Below, piece after piece: positions 35,056 to 43,528 of a stretch of 64,000 bases of DNA. A model generated the notes under the pieces. That model made no database searches. It saw only the letters and a program-made list of their open reading frames with translations, and had not been told where the DNA came from. The position numbers and the translations under genes were made by a program. The first letter of the stretch is position 1. Each line of letters starts with the position of its first letter. The DNA is from UBA8231 sp036011085 (GTDB taxonomy: Bacteria; Latescibacterota; UBA2968; UBA8231). Location: contig DASCMS010000008.1 of assembly GCA_036011085.1 (NCBI GenBank), positions 1 to 64,000 of the forward strand. The letters are read 5' to 3'.

Positions 35056-36093
35056 TCAGGCCGCTTGCACTGCAGCCGTGCGCCCGTCGCGGGCGGACCG
35101 GTACGCGGCGTCGAGAATCTCGACGATGTGCAGGGCCTGGCCGGCGTCGATCTGCAGGCGGCTTTGCCCGCGCACAGCCCCGATGAAGTCCGCCACCGGT
35201 GGCGGCACGGACGGCAAGTCGTCCTCGTGTACCGACTTCCTTTCACCGTCGCCGTCTACCGTGATGCTGAAGGGTACACCGCGGATCTCGGCGGTCCCGG
35301 CAGTTCCGAAGTAGAAGCTGTGGTGGCGTTTGCCGCGCACCTGTGAGTCGGCTGTGTTCGACAACGTGGCCGTGGCGCCGTTGTCGAGCCGCATGGAGAG
35401 CACAGCGCGTACATCGGCGTCGGCATCATCCATCAGGCAACTCACCTCGACGACGCGCCGATCCGTACACCAGACGAGCTCGGTCAGCAGATGGGAGCCG
35501 CCGTCGATGAGAAAACCGCCGCCGTTGGCCTTTGAATCGCCGCGAAACAGCGTCGGCGGTACGACGCCCGGCATGGTGTCGGGCAAGGGCTCGCGGCCGA
35601 GTACACCGAGAGCGTTGCCCACCCACGAGATCGACACCGCCTCGAGGGACCCGATGTGCCCACCGGCGACCGTCTGCCTCAGGCGGTGACAGTGGTTCCA
35701 GTACGGCGGGTTCTGCGCCACGAGTAGCACGAGGTCGCGGGCGGCGGCAAGATCCACCAGCTGGCGGCCCTGCGCCGGGTCGATGGTCAGCGGCTTTTCC
35801 AGCAACACCGGCAGGCCAGCTTGCAGAGCCGCCTTCGTATGCTCATGGTGCAGGTCATGTGGCGAGCAGATGACGACACCGTCCACCTGGCCGCAGGCCA
35901 GCAGGTCCCGATAGTCGGTGAACAGGGCGTTGACGCCGAAGGCCTGCCCCATCCGCTCCAGTTCGGGCCGGCTGCGGCGACACAACGCCGTGAGGGATGC
36001 ATCATCGTGGGCGATGATGTCCGGACAGTGCCGGCGGGAGGCGAACCAGCCGGCGCCGATGACGCCGAGCCGCAGTGGACTGTCATTGCCCAT
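35056..36093 (-). CDS. Gfo/Idh/MocA family oxidoreductase
   Basis: 345 residues. N-terminal Rossmann fold with 'LGVIGAGWFASRR', the 'LLEKPLT' motif containing the catalytic-site Lys, and 'GGGFLIDGGSHLLTEL' in the substrate domain, where Asp and His are typical. Family members oxidise or reduce sugars and inositols with NAD(P). GGAGG precedes the ATG at 36093. It converges on the lipoprotein gene, 20 bp apart, and diverges from the Smr gene. Confidence 0.92.
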   Translation of the reverse strand: MGNDSPLRLGVIGAGWFASRRHCPDIIAHDDASLTALCRRSRPELERMGQAFGVNALFTDYRDLLACGQVDGVVICSPHDLHHEHTKAALQAGLPVLLEKPLTIDPAQGRQLVDLAAARDLVLLVAQNPPYWNHCHRLRQTVAGGHIGSLEAVSISWVGNALGVLGREPLPDTMPGVVPPTLFRGDSKANGGGFLIDGGSHLLTELVWCTDRRVVEVSCLMDDADADVRAVLSMRLDNGATATLSNTADSQVRGKRHHSFYFGTAGTAEIRGVPFSITVDGDGERKSVHEDDLPSVPPPVADFIGAVRGQSRLQIDAGQALHIVEILDAAYRSARDGRTAAVQAA

Positions 36094-36126
36094 GGCGATT
36101 CCTCCAGTTGAACGAGGAGATGATCA

Positions 36127-36432
36127 GTGCAGGATGACGAAGAAGGGTCCGATGTCGACGACGCGGTGGAGATCCCCATCGACGGCACCCTCGACCTGCA
36201 CACCTTCCATCCTCGTGATGCGAAGCAGCTGGTGCCAGACTATCTGCAGGAGTGTCGTGTCCGCGGTATTCTGCAGGTGCGCGTCGTGCACGGCAAGGGT
36301 ACCGGCGCCCTGCGGCGCACGGTACACGCAGTGCTCGATCGGCTCGAGTACGTGGAGTCGTACTCGCCCGGTGGCATGGGCGGCGGCGGCTGGGGGGCGA
36401 CGCTCGTGCAGCTGCGCCCCACGGACGGCTAG
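36127..36432 (+). CDS. Stand-alone Smr domain protein
   Basis: 101 residues. 'LDLHTFHPRDAKQLVPDYL' and 'VRVVHGKGTGALRR' are the two hallmark Smr motifs (LDxH and HGxG) of the MutS2/SmrA nuclease domain. GTG 36127 has GAGGAG nine bases upstream. A Gly-rich loop ('GGMGGGGWGAT') precedes the end. Stand-alone Smr proteins can nick DNA or RNA. Its end overlaps the PHP gene tail to tail by 4 bp. Confidence 0.88.
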   Translation: MQDDEEGSDVDDAVEIPIDGTLDLHTFHPRDAKQLVPDYLQECRVRGILQVRVVHGKGTGALRRTVHAVLDRLEYVESYSPGGMGGGGWGATLVQLRPTDG

Positions 36433-37565
36433 CCGAGGCTGGAGTCGAGCAGGATGGCGGAGGTGAAGAACCCCTTCGACGCTGTGGGTCCCGGTGCCGG
36501 GCGTTCGTGGCTGGCCGACAGGACGCGCAGTCGGAGAAACCCGCGGGCACCAGCCGGGATGTCCAGCTGTACTCGATGATGCCCGGGCGGTAGCGGCCCG
36601 GCAGCGGCCACAACGCCGGGTGTGCCGCCGTCCAGAGACCCGAGCCAGTCCACGCGGTCCAGAGGTTCGTCGGCGTCGAACTCGAACACCGCCTGCGCTG
36701 CGCCGCCGGCCCAGGTGTCGCCGAGACGCGACACACCCTCCGTGCCGATCACCGAAAAACCGCCGAGCTGGAGCCAGTGTCCCTGGGCGGCACAGGTACG
36801 GCCGGCACGCAAGCCGGCGAAGATGGCCTCGGGCGTGCGCTGCCCTGCTGGCACACCGACCAGGGTGTGATTGAAGACGCCCGGAGCGTAGTCGAACAGG
36901 CGATCCTGTTTGTGGATGTGAAAGTCGGAGTGAGCCAGCAGGGAGAAGGGGGGACCGGCGCCGTACGCTGTGTCGGCCAGACCACCAGGCGCGCAGCCCG
37001 GATAGGTCGCCAGATCGAAGCAGGCGCCCGCGTTATATCCCTGGTGGCCGTGTACGGTCTCCAGGCCCACGACGATGCCGCCGACATCGTGAGATCGGTA
37101 CTCGGCGATGACATCTGACGACCACTGCCCGGGCGCCGGGTGGTTGAAGCAGAGAACGGGGCGTGCGCCCGGCTCGATCTCACCGAGTTGGGCCATGCCG
37201 GCGGCGATATCGGGTCTGGCGCCGTCCAGGTGGCGATCGAATCCACGGGCCAAGGCGTAGGCGTGGCCGGCCTCATCCGTATGGGGAGGGAAGACAACAC
37301 AGGCGTGGCCACCTTGTGGTGCGTTCCATTCGACACCGGACAGCACGATACCCGAGGACCACCGTTGCCGCAGATCGGCGACCATGTGGTGCTGCTCGAA
37401 GAACACCGGCTTCTGACCATGGTTGGTGAGCGCGACGAAGTCGAGACGCGGGTCGATGGAATCGACGAAATCACCGGTCTGCTCAGCGACTTCGCAGTGA
37501 GTGTGCAGGTCGCCCCGCAGCCAGGCCCACGGTTCGGTGCCTTCCGCGGTAGAGGGAGTCGTCAT
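36429..37565 (-). CDS. PHP-domain-like metallohydrolase
   Basis: 378 residues. Metal motifs 'RGDLHTHCEVAE', 'VALTNHGQ', 'NHPAPGQW' and 'LLAHSDFHIHK' match the PHP/amidohydrolase-like phosphoesterase fold. The C-terminal ~110 residues ('FEFDADEPLDRVDWLGSL') look like a beta-sandwich. Role unknown; some relatives act on phosphate esters. I used ATG 37565 because the upstream codons do not look like protein. Cytosolic. Confidence 0.8.
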   Translation of the reverse strand: MTTPSTAEGTEPWAWLRGDLHTHCEVAEQTGDFVDSIDPRLDFVALTNHGQKPVFFEQHHMVADLRQRWSSGIVLSGVEWNAPQGGHACVVFPPHTDEAGHAYALARGFDRHLDGARPDIAAGMAQLGEIEPGARPVLCFNHPAPGQWSSDVIAEYRSHDVGGIVVGLETVHGHQGYNAGACFDLATYPGCAPGGLADTAYGAGPPFSLLAHSDFHIHKQDRLFDYAPGVFNHTLVGVPAGQRTPEAIFAGLRAGRTCAAQGHWLQLGGFSVIGTEGVSRLGDTWAGGAAQAVFEFDADEPLDRVDWLGSLDGGTPGVVAAAGPLPPGHHRVQLDIPAGARGFLRLRVLSASHERPAPGPTASKGFFTSAILLDSSLG

Positions 37566-37650
37566 CAGGTCAGGTCGCTTTGAAGTGTCTGGAACTACGG
37601 ATACATTCCCATGCTTACAGAAGATGGTAAGGAACAACCACCGAGGACGC

Positions 37651-38841
37651 ATGCGCGACCTGAAATCCCTGATCGACCCCCTGTTGCCTGAACTGGTGGA
37701 GCTGCGACACGAACTGCATCGTTGTCCCGAGTTGGCCTACGAGGAGCACGAGACCGCCAGACGAATCGTCACCCACTTGAAGAGCGTACCGGGTATCGAC
37801 CTGCGCACCGGTGTCGCCGGAACCGGGGTCGTCGCCATCCTCGGATCGAAAAAAGGTGGGCCCTGCGTCGCCCTGCGCGCCGATATGGATGCCCTGCCCA
37901 TGGAAGAGCTCGGCGACCACGCCCATCGATCCACGGTCGCGGGGAAGATGCACGCTTGCGGCCATGACGGCCATGTCACCTGCCTGGTGGGTGCGGCGCG
38001 CGTGCTGGCGAGCCTGGGCGACGAGCTCGATGGACCGGTGAAGTTCCTCTTCCAGCCGGCCGAGGAAGGGGGCGCCGGCGGTCGGCGGATGTGTGAGGAG
38101 GGAGTGCTCGACGACCCACCGGTGAGCGCCATCTTCGGCCTGCACGCCTGGCCCGAACTGGCTCAGGGCGAGATCGGCGTGCGCCAGGGTGGCTTCCTGG
38201 CCAGTGCCGATCGTCTGCGAATCACGGTGGGCGGTGTCGGCGCCCATGCCGCCTATCCGCACCAGGGCATCGACACGGTCCTCGTCGCCTCGCATATCAT
38301 CGTCGCCCTGCAATCGATCGCAGCGCGCAACACGGATCCGCTGGACAGTGTCGTCGTCACCATCACGCAGATCCACGGCGGCACGGCGGACAACATCATC
38401 CCGGGTGAGGTGAAGCTGTCGGGCACGGTGCGTACGCTGAACTCGGAGACACGTCGACTCACCCTCGAGCGCATCGAAAGGGTCGCCGTCGACACGGCCC
38501 GCGCCTATGGTGCGGCCGCTGAGGTTATGGTCGACGAAGGCTATCCCGTTCTTGAGAACGACCCTGCGGCCACCGAGTACGTACGTCGTGTAGCTGCAGT
38601 CACAGACCGGGTGGCCGCCGTGGAGATCCCTCCTGTCATGGGGGGTGAGGACTTTGCTTTCTATGCGCAGCGCGTGCCGGCGTCGTTCTTTTCTCTCGGC
38701 ATACGCCCCCCCGGGCGAGAGACCTATCCCAAATTGCACCAGCCCGACTACGACTTTCATGATGACGCCATCCGGCTCGGAGTTGCCATGCACGTTGAGA
38801 TCGCCCGCCGCTTCTGGCAGGAAGGCCCGGAGAAACGATGA
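37651..38841 (+). CDS. M20D-family amidohydrolase (N-acyl amino acid/hippurate hydrolase-like)
   Basis: 396 residues. Metal ligands: 'HACGHDGHVTCL', 'QPAEEGGAGG', 'GLHAWP' and 'MGGEDFAFY'. The dimerisation domain ('VGGVGAHAAYPHQGID') is in the middle. Enzymes of this group release amino acids from N-acyl or indole-acetyl conjugates. ATG 37651 follows a GAGGA; ATG 37624 is possible. ATGA overlap with the YceH gene downstream. Confidence 0.9.
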   Translation: MRDLKSLIDPLLPELVELRHELHRCPELAYEEHETARRIVTHLKSVPGIDLRTGVAGTGVVAILGSKKGGPCVALRADMDALPMEELGDHAHRSTVAGKMHACGHDGHVTCLVGAARVLASLGDELDGPVKFLFQPAEEGGAGGRRMCEEGVLDDPPVSAIFGLHAWPELAQGEIGVRQGGFLASADRLRITVGGVGAHAAYPHQGIDTVLVASHIIVALQSIAARNTDPLDSVVVTITQIHGGTADNIIPGEVKLSGTVRTLNSETRRLTLERIERVAVDTARAYGAAAEVMVDEGYPVLENDPAATEYVRRVAAVTDRVAAVEIPPVMGGEDFAFYAQRVPASFFSLGIRPPGRETYPKLHQPDYDFHDDAIRLGVAMHVEIARRFWQEGPEKR

Positions 38842-39536
38842 CCGAATCCCCGACCGAAGCAGCCGACTCGGACGGCCTCCTGAATGCCGTCGAGGAGCGC
38901 GTACTCGGGTGTCTGATCGAGAAGTCGACGACGACACCGGAGTATTACCCGATGTCGCTGAACGCCCTGACCAATGCCTGCAATCAGAAGACGAACCGCA
39001 ACCCCGTCGTCGAGTTCGACGACAAGATGGTGGCCCGGGCGTTGGAGGCGATGCGGGACGGGGGACTGGTCCGCGTCGTCAGCGGCGCCGACCAGCGGGT
39101 CCCCAAGCACCGCCACGTATTCGGCGAGGCCCTGGGCCTGAGCGAGGCGCAGTTGGCGGTCCTGGCTGAGTTGATGGTGCGCGGGCCACAGACGGTGGGC
39201 GAACTGCGCGGGCGAGCCAGCCGCATGCACACATTCGACGAACGATCGCAGGTGGAGGCCGTGCTGGAAGAGCTCCTGCAGCGGGAGCCGGCCGCGGTCA
39301 TCCAGCTGCCACGGCAGCCCGGCCGCAAGGAATCGCGCTGGTCACACCTGTTCGCCGGCCAGCCGGCAGGGGTTGGCGAGGAGGAGGAACGGACGTTGAC
39401 CCCCGACTCCGCCACACTGGAAGTGCGCGCCGAGAACGAACGAATCACAGCACTCGAGGCCACCGTCGAGGAACTACGCGCGGAAGTGACAGTTCTGCGC
39501 CAGGAGCTGGCCACCTTCCGCCAGCAATTCGAATAG
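38838..39536 (+). CDS. yceH: YceH/DUF480 family protein
   Basis: 232 residues. The start 'LLNAVEERVLGCLIEKSTTT', 'YYPMSLNALTNACNQKTNR' and 'VRGPQTVGELRGRA' are nearly the family consensus; two winged-helix domains are expected. The function is not established. The last 45 residues form a coiled coil. Overlaps the amidohydrolase stop (ATGA) and is followed 14 bp later by the dioxygenase-HEAT gene. Confidence 0.95.
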   Translation: MTESPTEAADSDGLLNAVEERVLGCLIEKSTTTPEYYPMSLNALTNACNQKTNRNPVVEFDDKMVARALEAMRDGGLVRVVSGADQRVPKHRHVFGEALGLSEAQLAVLAELMVRGPQTVGELRGRASRMHTFDERSQVEAVLEELLQREPAAVIQLPRQPGRKESRWSHLFAGQPAGVGEEEERTLTPDSATLEVRAENERITALEATVEELRAEVTVLRQELATFRQQFE

Positions 39537-39550
39537 CAGGAGACCCTGAC

Positions 39551-41035
39551 GTGACCGATCCCAACTACCTACTCAGCGACGAGCAGATGCGCCACTACAT
39601 CACCCGCGGTTACGTCGTGCTGAAGACCGGCCTGCCGAAGAGTTTCCACGAGCAGATCTACCAGCGGACGTCCGAGGTGATGGAGAAGGAGGGTAACCCC
39701 GGCAACAACATACTGCCACGGGTACCCGAACTGCACCGGGTGTTCGCTGACCCCACTCTCCGTGGGGCCCTGTCGAGCGTGCTCGGTCCCGATCACATCA
39801 TGCACTCCCACCGGCACTGCCACGTGAACAAGGGTCCCGGTGACGGCGGTGGCGTGCACAAGGACAGCTACTGGGGGTACCGGCGGGTGCGCAGCCACCG
39901 GACCCGCTGGGCGATGCTGCTCTACTATCCGCAGGACTGCCCCGAAGAGATTGGTCCCACCGGGGTCGTGCCGGGATCGCAGACCTACGAGCACAAGGAG
40001 TCCTGGGAACCCCTCGAGCAGATCCTGCCATGTGTCGGCGAAGCCGGTACGGCGGTGCTCATCCACTTCGACATCTGGCACCGCGCCTGTCCCAACCTGA
40101 CGGAGAAGACGCGGTTCATGATGAAGTTCCAGTTCACGCGTATGACGGAACCGACGGCACCGACGTGGAACAACCGGTCGGCTGTCTTTCCGGGGGGCAA
40201 CGGCTCGGGCGACCGGCACCGGGGACTGTGGACGAGGATGTGGAACTGGCACCGCGGCGACGCCCTGGCCACTGTGGATGGTACCGGTGCATCTGGCGTA
40301 GACGCTGTGGCGCAGCTGCGGGATGGTGATCTCGAAGAACGTATGGCCGCCGCCGACAGCCTCGGGGCCGCCGGTGCCGGGGACGGGACGCTCGATGCAC
40401 TACGAGCGGCGCTACGTGATGAGGCCGAACCGGTTCGCCTGAACGCGGCCTACTCGCTGGCCGCCATCGGCACGCCGGCAGTGGCGGGGCTGGTGGACTG
40501 CCTCACCGACGACATGGAGCCGGCGCGCCAGGACGCCGCCCAGGGCCTGGCGGCGATGGGTCCGGCAGCAGAAGTGGCACTTGTGAACGCCTGCAGTGAT
40601 GCCGACGAGGCGCGCCGTGGGTATGCCGCCTTTGCCCTCGGCGAGATGGGCGCCCATGTCGTTAGCGATGCCGCAGCCGCGGTGTCCGGGCTGGCGACCG
40701 ACCCCGCAGAATTCGTGCGTCGCAACACGGCAGACGCTCTGGCGACGATGACCGGTCACGCCGATCACGCCGTGCCGGCGTTGACCACACTGTTGAGCGA
40801 CGATTCGGATCAGGTGCGCTTTGATGCCGCCTACGGTCTGGCCCATCATGGGGTGGCCGCGGCACCGGCAACCGACGGTCTGGTGGGAGCCCTCGACGAC
40901 GAGAATCGTTACGTGCGCAACCACAGTGCCGAAGCGCTCAAGCGTATCGGCACGCCGACAGCGACGGCAGCACTGTTCGATTTCCTCGAAACGTCCCGCT
41001 GGTGTCCGATCACGAGCAAGGAAAGCACGTTCTGA
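39551..41035 (+). CDS. Phytanoyl-CoA dioxygenase fused to HEAT repeats
   Basis: 494 residues in two parts. Residues 1-230: PhyH oxygenase with H103-x-D105 ('GVHKDSYWG') and distal H177 ('HFDIWHRACPN'). Residues ~255-485: about six PBS-lyase-type HEAT repeats ('AADSLGAAGAGDGTLDAL', 'NAAYSLAAIG', 'YAAFALGEMG'), a likely protein-binding solenoid. GTG 39551 is set by AGGAG nine bases upstream. The fusion is uncommon; the solenoid may recruit a substrate protein or complex. The HTTM gene starts 23 bp later. Confidence 0.88.
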   Translation: MTDPNYLLSDEQMRHYITRGYVVLKTGLPKSFHEQIYQRTSEVMEKEGNPGNNILPRVPELHRVFADPTLRGALSSVLGPDHIMHSHRHCHVNKGPGDGGGVHKDSYWGYRRVRSHRTRWAMLLYYPQDCPEEIGPTGVVPGSQTYEHKESWEPLEQILPCVGEAGTAVLIHFDIWHRACPNLTEKTRFMMKFQFTRMTEPTAPTWNNRSAVFPGGNGSGDRHRGLWTRMWNWHRGDALATVDGTGASGVDAVAQLRDGDLEERMAAADSLGAAGAGDGTLDALRAALRDEAEPVRLNAAYSLAAIGTPAVAGLVDCLTDDMEPARQDAAQGLAAMGPAAEVALVNACSDADEARRGYAAFALGEMGAHVVSDAAAAVSGLATDPAEFVRRNTADALATMTGHADHAVPALTTLLSDDSDQVRFDAAYGLAHHGVAAAPATDGLVGALDDENRYVRNHSAEALKRIGTPTATAALFDFLETSRWCPITSKESTF

Positions 41036-41058
41036 AGCCCCTGCTTCAGCGACAAGCG

Positions 41059-42570
41059 ATGCGACGTTTCGCAGCATTCGCTGAACTGGATCGCCGTTCC
41101 CTCGGCTGCCTGCGCATCGGCACGGCGACAGTATTAGCCTGGGACATGTTGCGCGCCCAGTCGGTGGCCGCCGACTGGTGGGCGATGCAGGCCTACCATG
41201 AGCCGAAGCTGCCCACGTGGCTGATCTTCGGCAGCGAGGCCATGACCCTGCGCCTCGCCGCCAGCGCCGTGTTGATCGTCGCCGTCCTGCTGGCTCTCGG
41301 CTGGCGCACCCGTCAGGTGACACTGATCGCCTGGGTCAGCGCCGGCGCTTTCCAGTTTGCCGCCAGCGGCACCGCCGACTACCACAACGCCGTGCTGTGC
41401 GTCCTGCTGTTCTGGTGCCTGGCTCTACCCACCGGGGCGGTGCTGTCTCTGGATGCACGGGCTGGACGCCGTCCGCAGCTGCCCGGCTGGCTGACCGTGG
41501 CAGCGGGCGCAGGTCTGCTCCTGTCTCTCGCCTGGATCTACCTGTGCACGGCCGTGGTCAAGAGTGGACCGGCCTGGTGGCAGGAGGGTTCAGCGGTCTG
41601 GCTGGCACTGCTCGACCGCGGCACGCCGACGGCCCCCGGCCGCTGGCTGGCGCTGGCGGCGCCGGCTGGCATCTGGCCGACGATCACACACGCGGCTCTG
41701 CTCTTCGAGTACGTGGCACCGGTGCTGATCCTGTGGCCACGATGCCGCGTGTACGCCGCCCTGGGACTGGCCCTGTTCCACCTGGGGATGTGGCCGGTGC
41801 TGGCCCTCGGCAGTTTTCCCCTGCTGATGATGGTTGCCGCCTCGACACTGATTCCGGGCAGTACGTGGGACAGACTCGGCTGGCGCCAGCAGAATGAGAC
41901 CGCAAGGGTGTCCACGCCGCGGCGTGTCGTGGCCGAACGAGTCGTGGCCGGCCTCATGGCTCTGGGGCTGCTGATCACGGCGGAAGGAGAACGTGTCGTC
42001 GCCTGGGAGGGGGACACGGTGTGGCCCTATGCGGGCGCAGGCCACGTCGCACGACTGCGCTATCTGCTCGGCATGGAGATCATCTGGGGTATGTACGCAC
42101 CGGAGCCATTCCACGCGGCCGGCTGGTGGGTGGCGGTGGGCTGGCACGCCGATGGCACGGTGGTGGATCCCATCACCGGCGAACCGCCGACACTGCGGCC
42201 GCCGGCGCCATCCGGGCCGGGATCGCGCCTGCGCTGGCTGGCCTTCTCGGATGCCCCCTACCTGGATGACGACTGGGGGATTCAGCACATCTACCGAAAC
42301 TTCCTGCTGGAGCGGCGCAACGGCAGAGGCGCCGATCAACTGCACCGTCTGGCCCTGGTCTGGGTCCATGAGCCGCTGACGCCATTCGAGTCGCCGGTTC
42401 TGCGGCAACCCGCCCTCGTACTCACCTGGCCGCAGGGACAGGTCTCTGCCGCGGCGGTGGAAGAGGTGCTCGAGACGTCGCTCCACGTCCCTGTTTTTGA
42501 CGATGAGTCGGGGCCCCTGACGGGAGTACGGGCGCTGTCTTTGTCCCCCTCGGAGCAGTGGTTACCTTAG
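41059..42570 (+). CDS. HTTM domain membrane protein (vitamin-K-dependent carboxylase-like)
   Basis: 503 residues. The N-terminal ~290 contain 7-8 hydrophobic helices with the HTTM pattern ('LGCLRIGTATVLAWDML', 'TADYHNAVLCVLLFWCLAL', 'KSGPAWWQEGSAVWLALL'). The C-terminal ~180 are soluble. HTTM proteins are related to gamma-carboxylase; bacterial ones are of unknown function. ATG 41059 gives the expected start; GTG 41002 would overlap the previous gene. The stop TAG coincides with the first bases of the dispersed repeat at 42569. Confidence 0.8.
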   Translation: MRRFAAFAELDRRSLGCLRIGTATVLAWDMLRAQSVAADWWAMQAYHEPKLPTWLIFGSEAMTLRLAASAVLIVAVLLALGWRTRQVTLIAWVSAGAFQFAASGTADYHNAVLCVLLFWCLALPTGAVLSLDARAGRRPQLPGWLTVAAGAGLLLSLAWIYLCTAVVKSGPAWWQEGSAVWLALLDRGTPTAPGRWLALAAPAGIWPTITHAALLFEYVAPVLILWPRCRVYAALGLALFHLGMWPVLALGSFPLLMMVAASTLIPGSTWDRLGWRQQNETARVSTPRRVVAERVVAGLMALGLLITAEGERVVAWEGDTVWPYAGAGHVARLRYLLGMEIIWGMYAPEPFHAAGWWVAVGWHADGTVVDPITGEPPTLRPPAPSGPGSRLRWLAFSDAPYLDDDWGIQHIYRNFLLERRNGRGADQLHRLALVWVHEPLTPFESPVLRQPALVLTWPQGQVSAAAVEEVLETSLHVPVFDDESGPLTGVRALSLSPSEQWLP

Positions 42571-42605
42571 CAGCCCGTTGCTAGAGTCCATCTGGGCTGC
42601 GGCCG
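42569..42605. repeat. Half-copy of a dispersed MITE-like repeat (copy 1)
   Basis: AGCAGCCCGTTG...CCATCTGGGCTGCGGCCG matches the left end of the full element at 51267 with a few changes, and then stops matching. It begins inside the HTTM stop codon and ends ~28 bp before the next coding candidate. AGCAGCCC and GGGCTGC can pair to form a hairpin. Confidence 0.6.
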
Positions 42606-42677
42606 CCTACCGGCTGCTTAGCTCTCTGAGTCATGAACGCCCACCGTTTCAGCCTTCACCAGAGGAAATGTCGCTGC

Positions 42678-43469
42678 ATGCTGAGTCCCGAACAGGTCGA
42701 GTTCTTCCGTGAGCAGGGATACCTGCGGATCCCTCAGATGTTCACCCCCGAGCAGATGGACGCTCTCGATCAGGACCTCGGGCGACTCGTGGCCGAATGG
42801 GCGACGACGGGCCCCGGATGGAGCGGCCCGTGGCGACAGGTCTACATGGACGAAGAGACGGACAAGGCATCGAAGCTGACAGCGATGCACGATCTGCATC
42901 TGTACTCGCAGGCGTGGTCCCAGGCGGTGACCGATCCCGGTCTGGCCGAGGCCCTCGGTGATATCCTCGGACCCGACGTCGAGTTGCACCACTCGACGAT
43001 GCACATCAAGCCGCCGTCGGCCGGTCACCCTTTCCCCATGCATCAGGATCATCCGTTCTACATGCACGAAGATGGGCGATACGTCGATGTGCTCGTCCAC
43101 CTGGACGACACATGTCATGAGAACGGCGAGATCCGCTTCCTCGCCGGCTCACACAAGCAAGGTGCCCTGGTACACATTACGGAACAGGCGGATGGCTCCG
43201 GTTGCTCCCCGCACCTGTCGACGGACGAGTACAGCCTGGAGGACACGGTCGCAGTACCGGCACAACGAGGAGATGTGGTGTTCTTCAGCATCCATACGAT
43301 CCACGGATCCCACATCAACCGGACGGCCACAGCCCGGCGCATGGTTCGTGTCGGTTACCGGGATCCGCAGAACCTGCAGACCGCCGGTCAGAGCCACGGC
43401 CGGCCCGGACTGCTGGTGCGCGGTTACCGCCATCGGCAGGATGGTCAGGAACTGCTGCGCAATACCTGA
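42678..43469 (+). CDS. Phytanoyl-CoA dioxygenase family protein
   Basis: 263 residues. Iron triad H122-x-D124 in 'PMHQDHPF' and distal H209 in 'HTIHGSHINRT', with Arg near 220 for 2-oxoglutarate. The 'GEIRFLAGSH' strand is intact. The start is at MLSPEQ, with an AGAGGA site; an ATG at 42633 is less likely. The gene for an aldehyde dehydrogenase follows at 59 bp, so oxidation and dehydrogenation may be consecutive steps on one substrate. Confidence 0.88.
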   Translation: MLSPEQVEFFREQGYLRIPQMFTPEQMDALDQDLGRLVAEWATTGPGWSGPWRQVYMDEETDKASKLTAMHDLHLYSQAWSQAVTDPGLAEALGDILGPDVELHHSTMHIKPPSAGHPFPMHQDHPFYMHEDGRYVDVLVHLDDTCHENGEIRFLAGSHKQGALVHITEQADGSGCSPHLSTDEYSLEDTVAVPAQRGDVVFFSIHTIHGSHINRTATARRMVRVGYRDPQNLQTAGQSHGRPGLLVRGYRHRQDGQELLRNT

Positions 43470-43528
43470 TTCGGAACGCGACGACCAACACAACAAGACG
43501 ACTGCACAACAACGGGAGACGAACAAGA

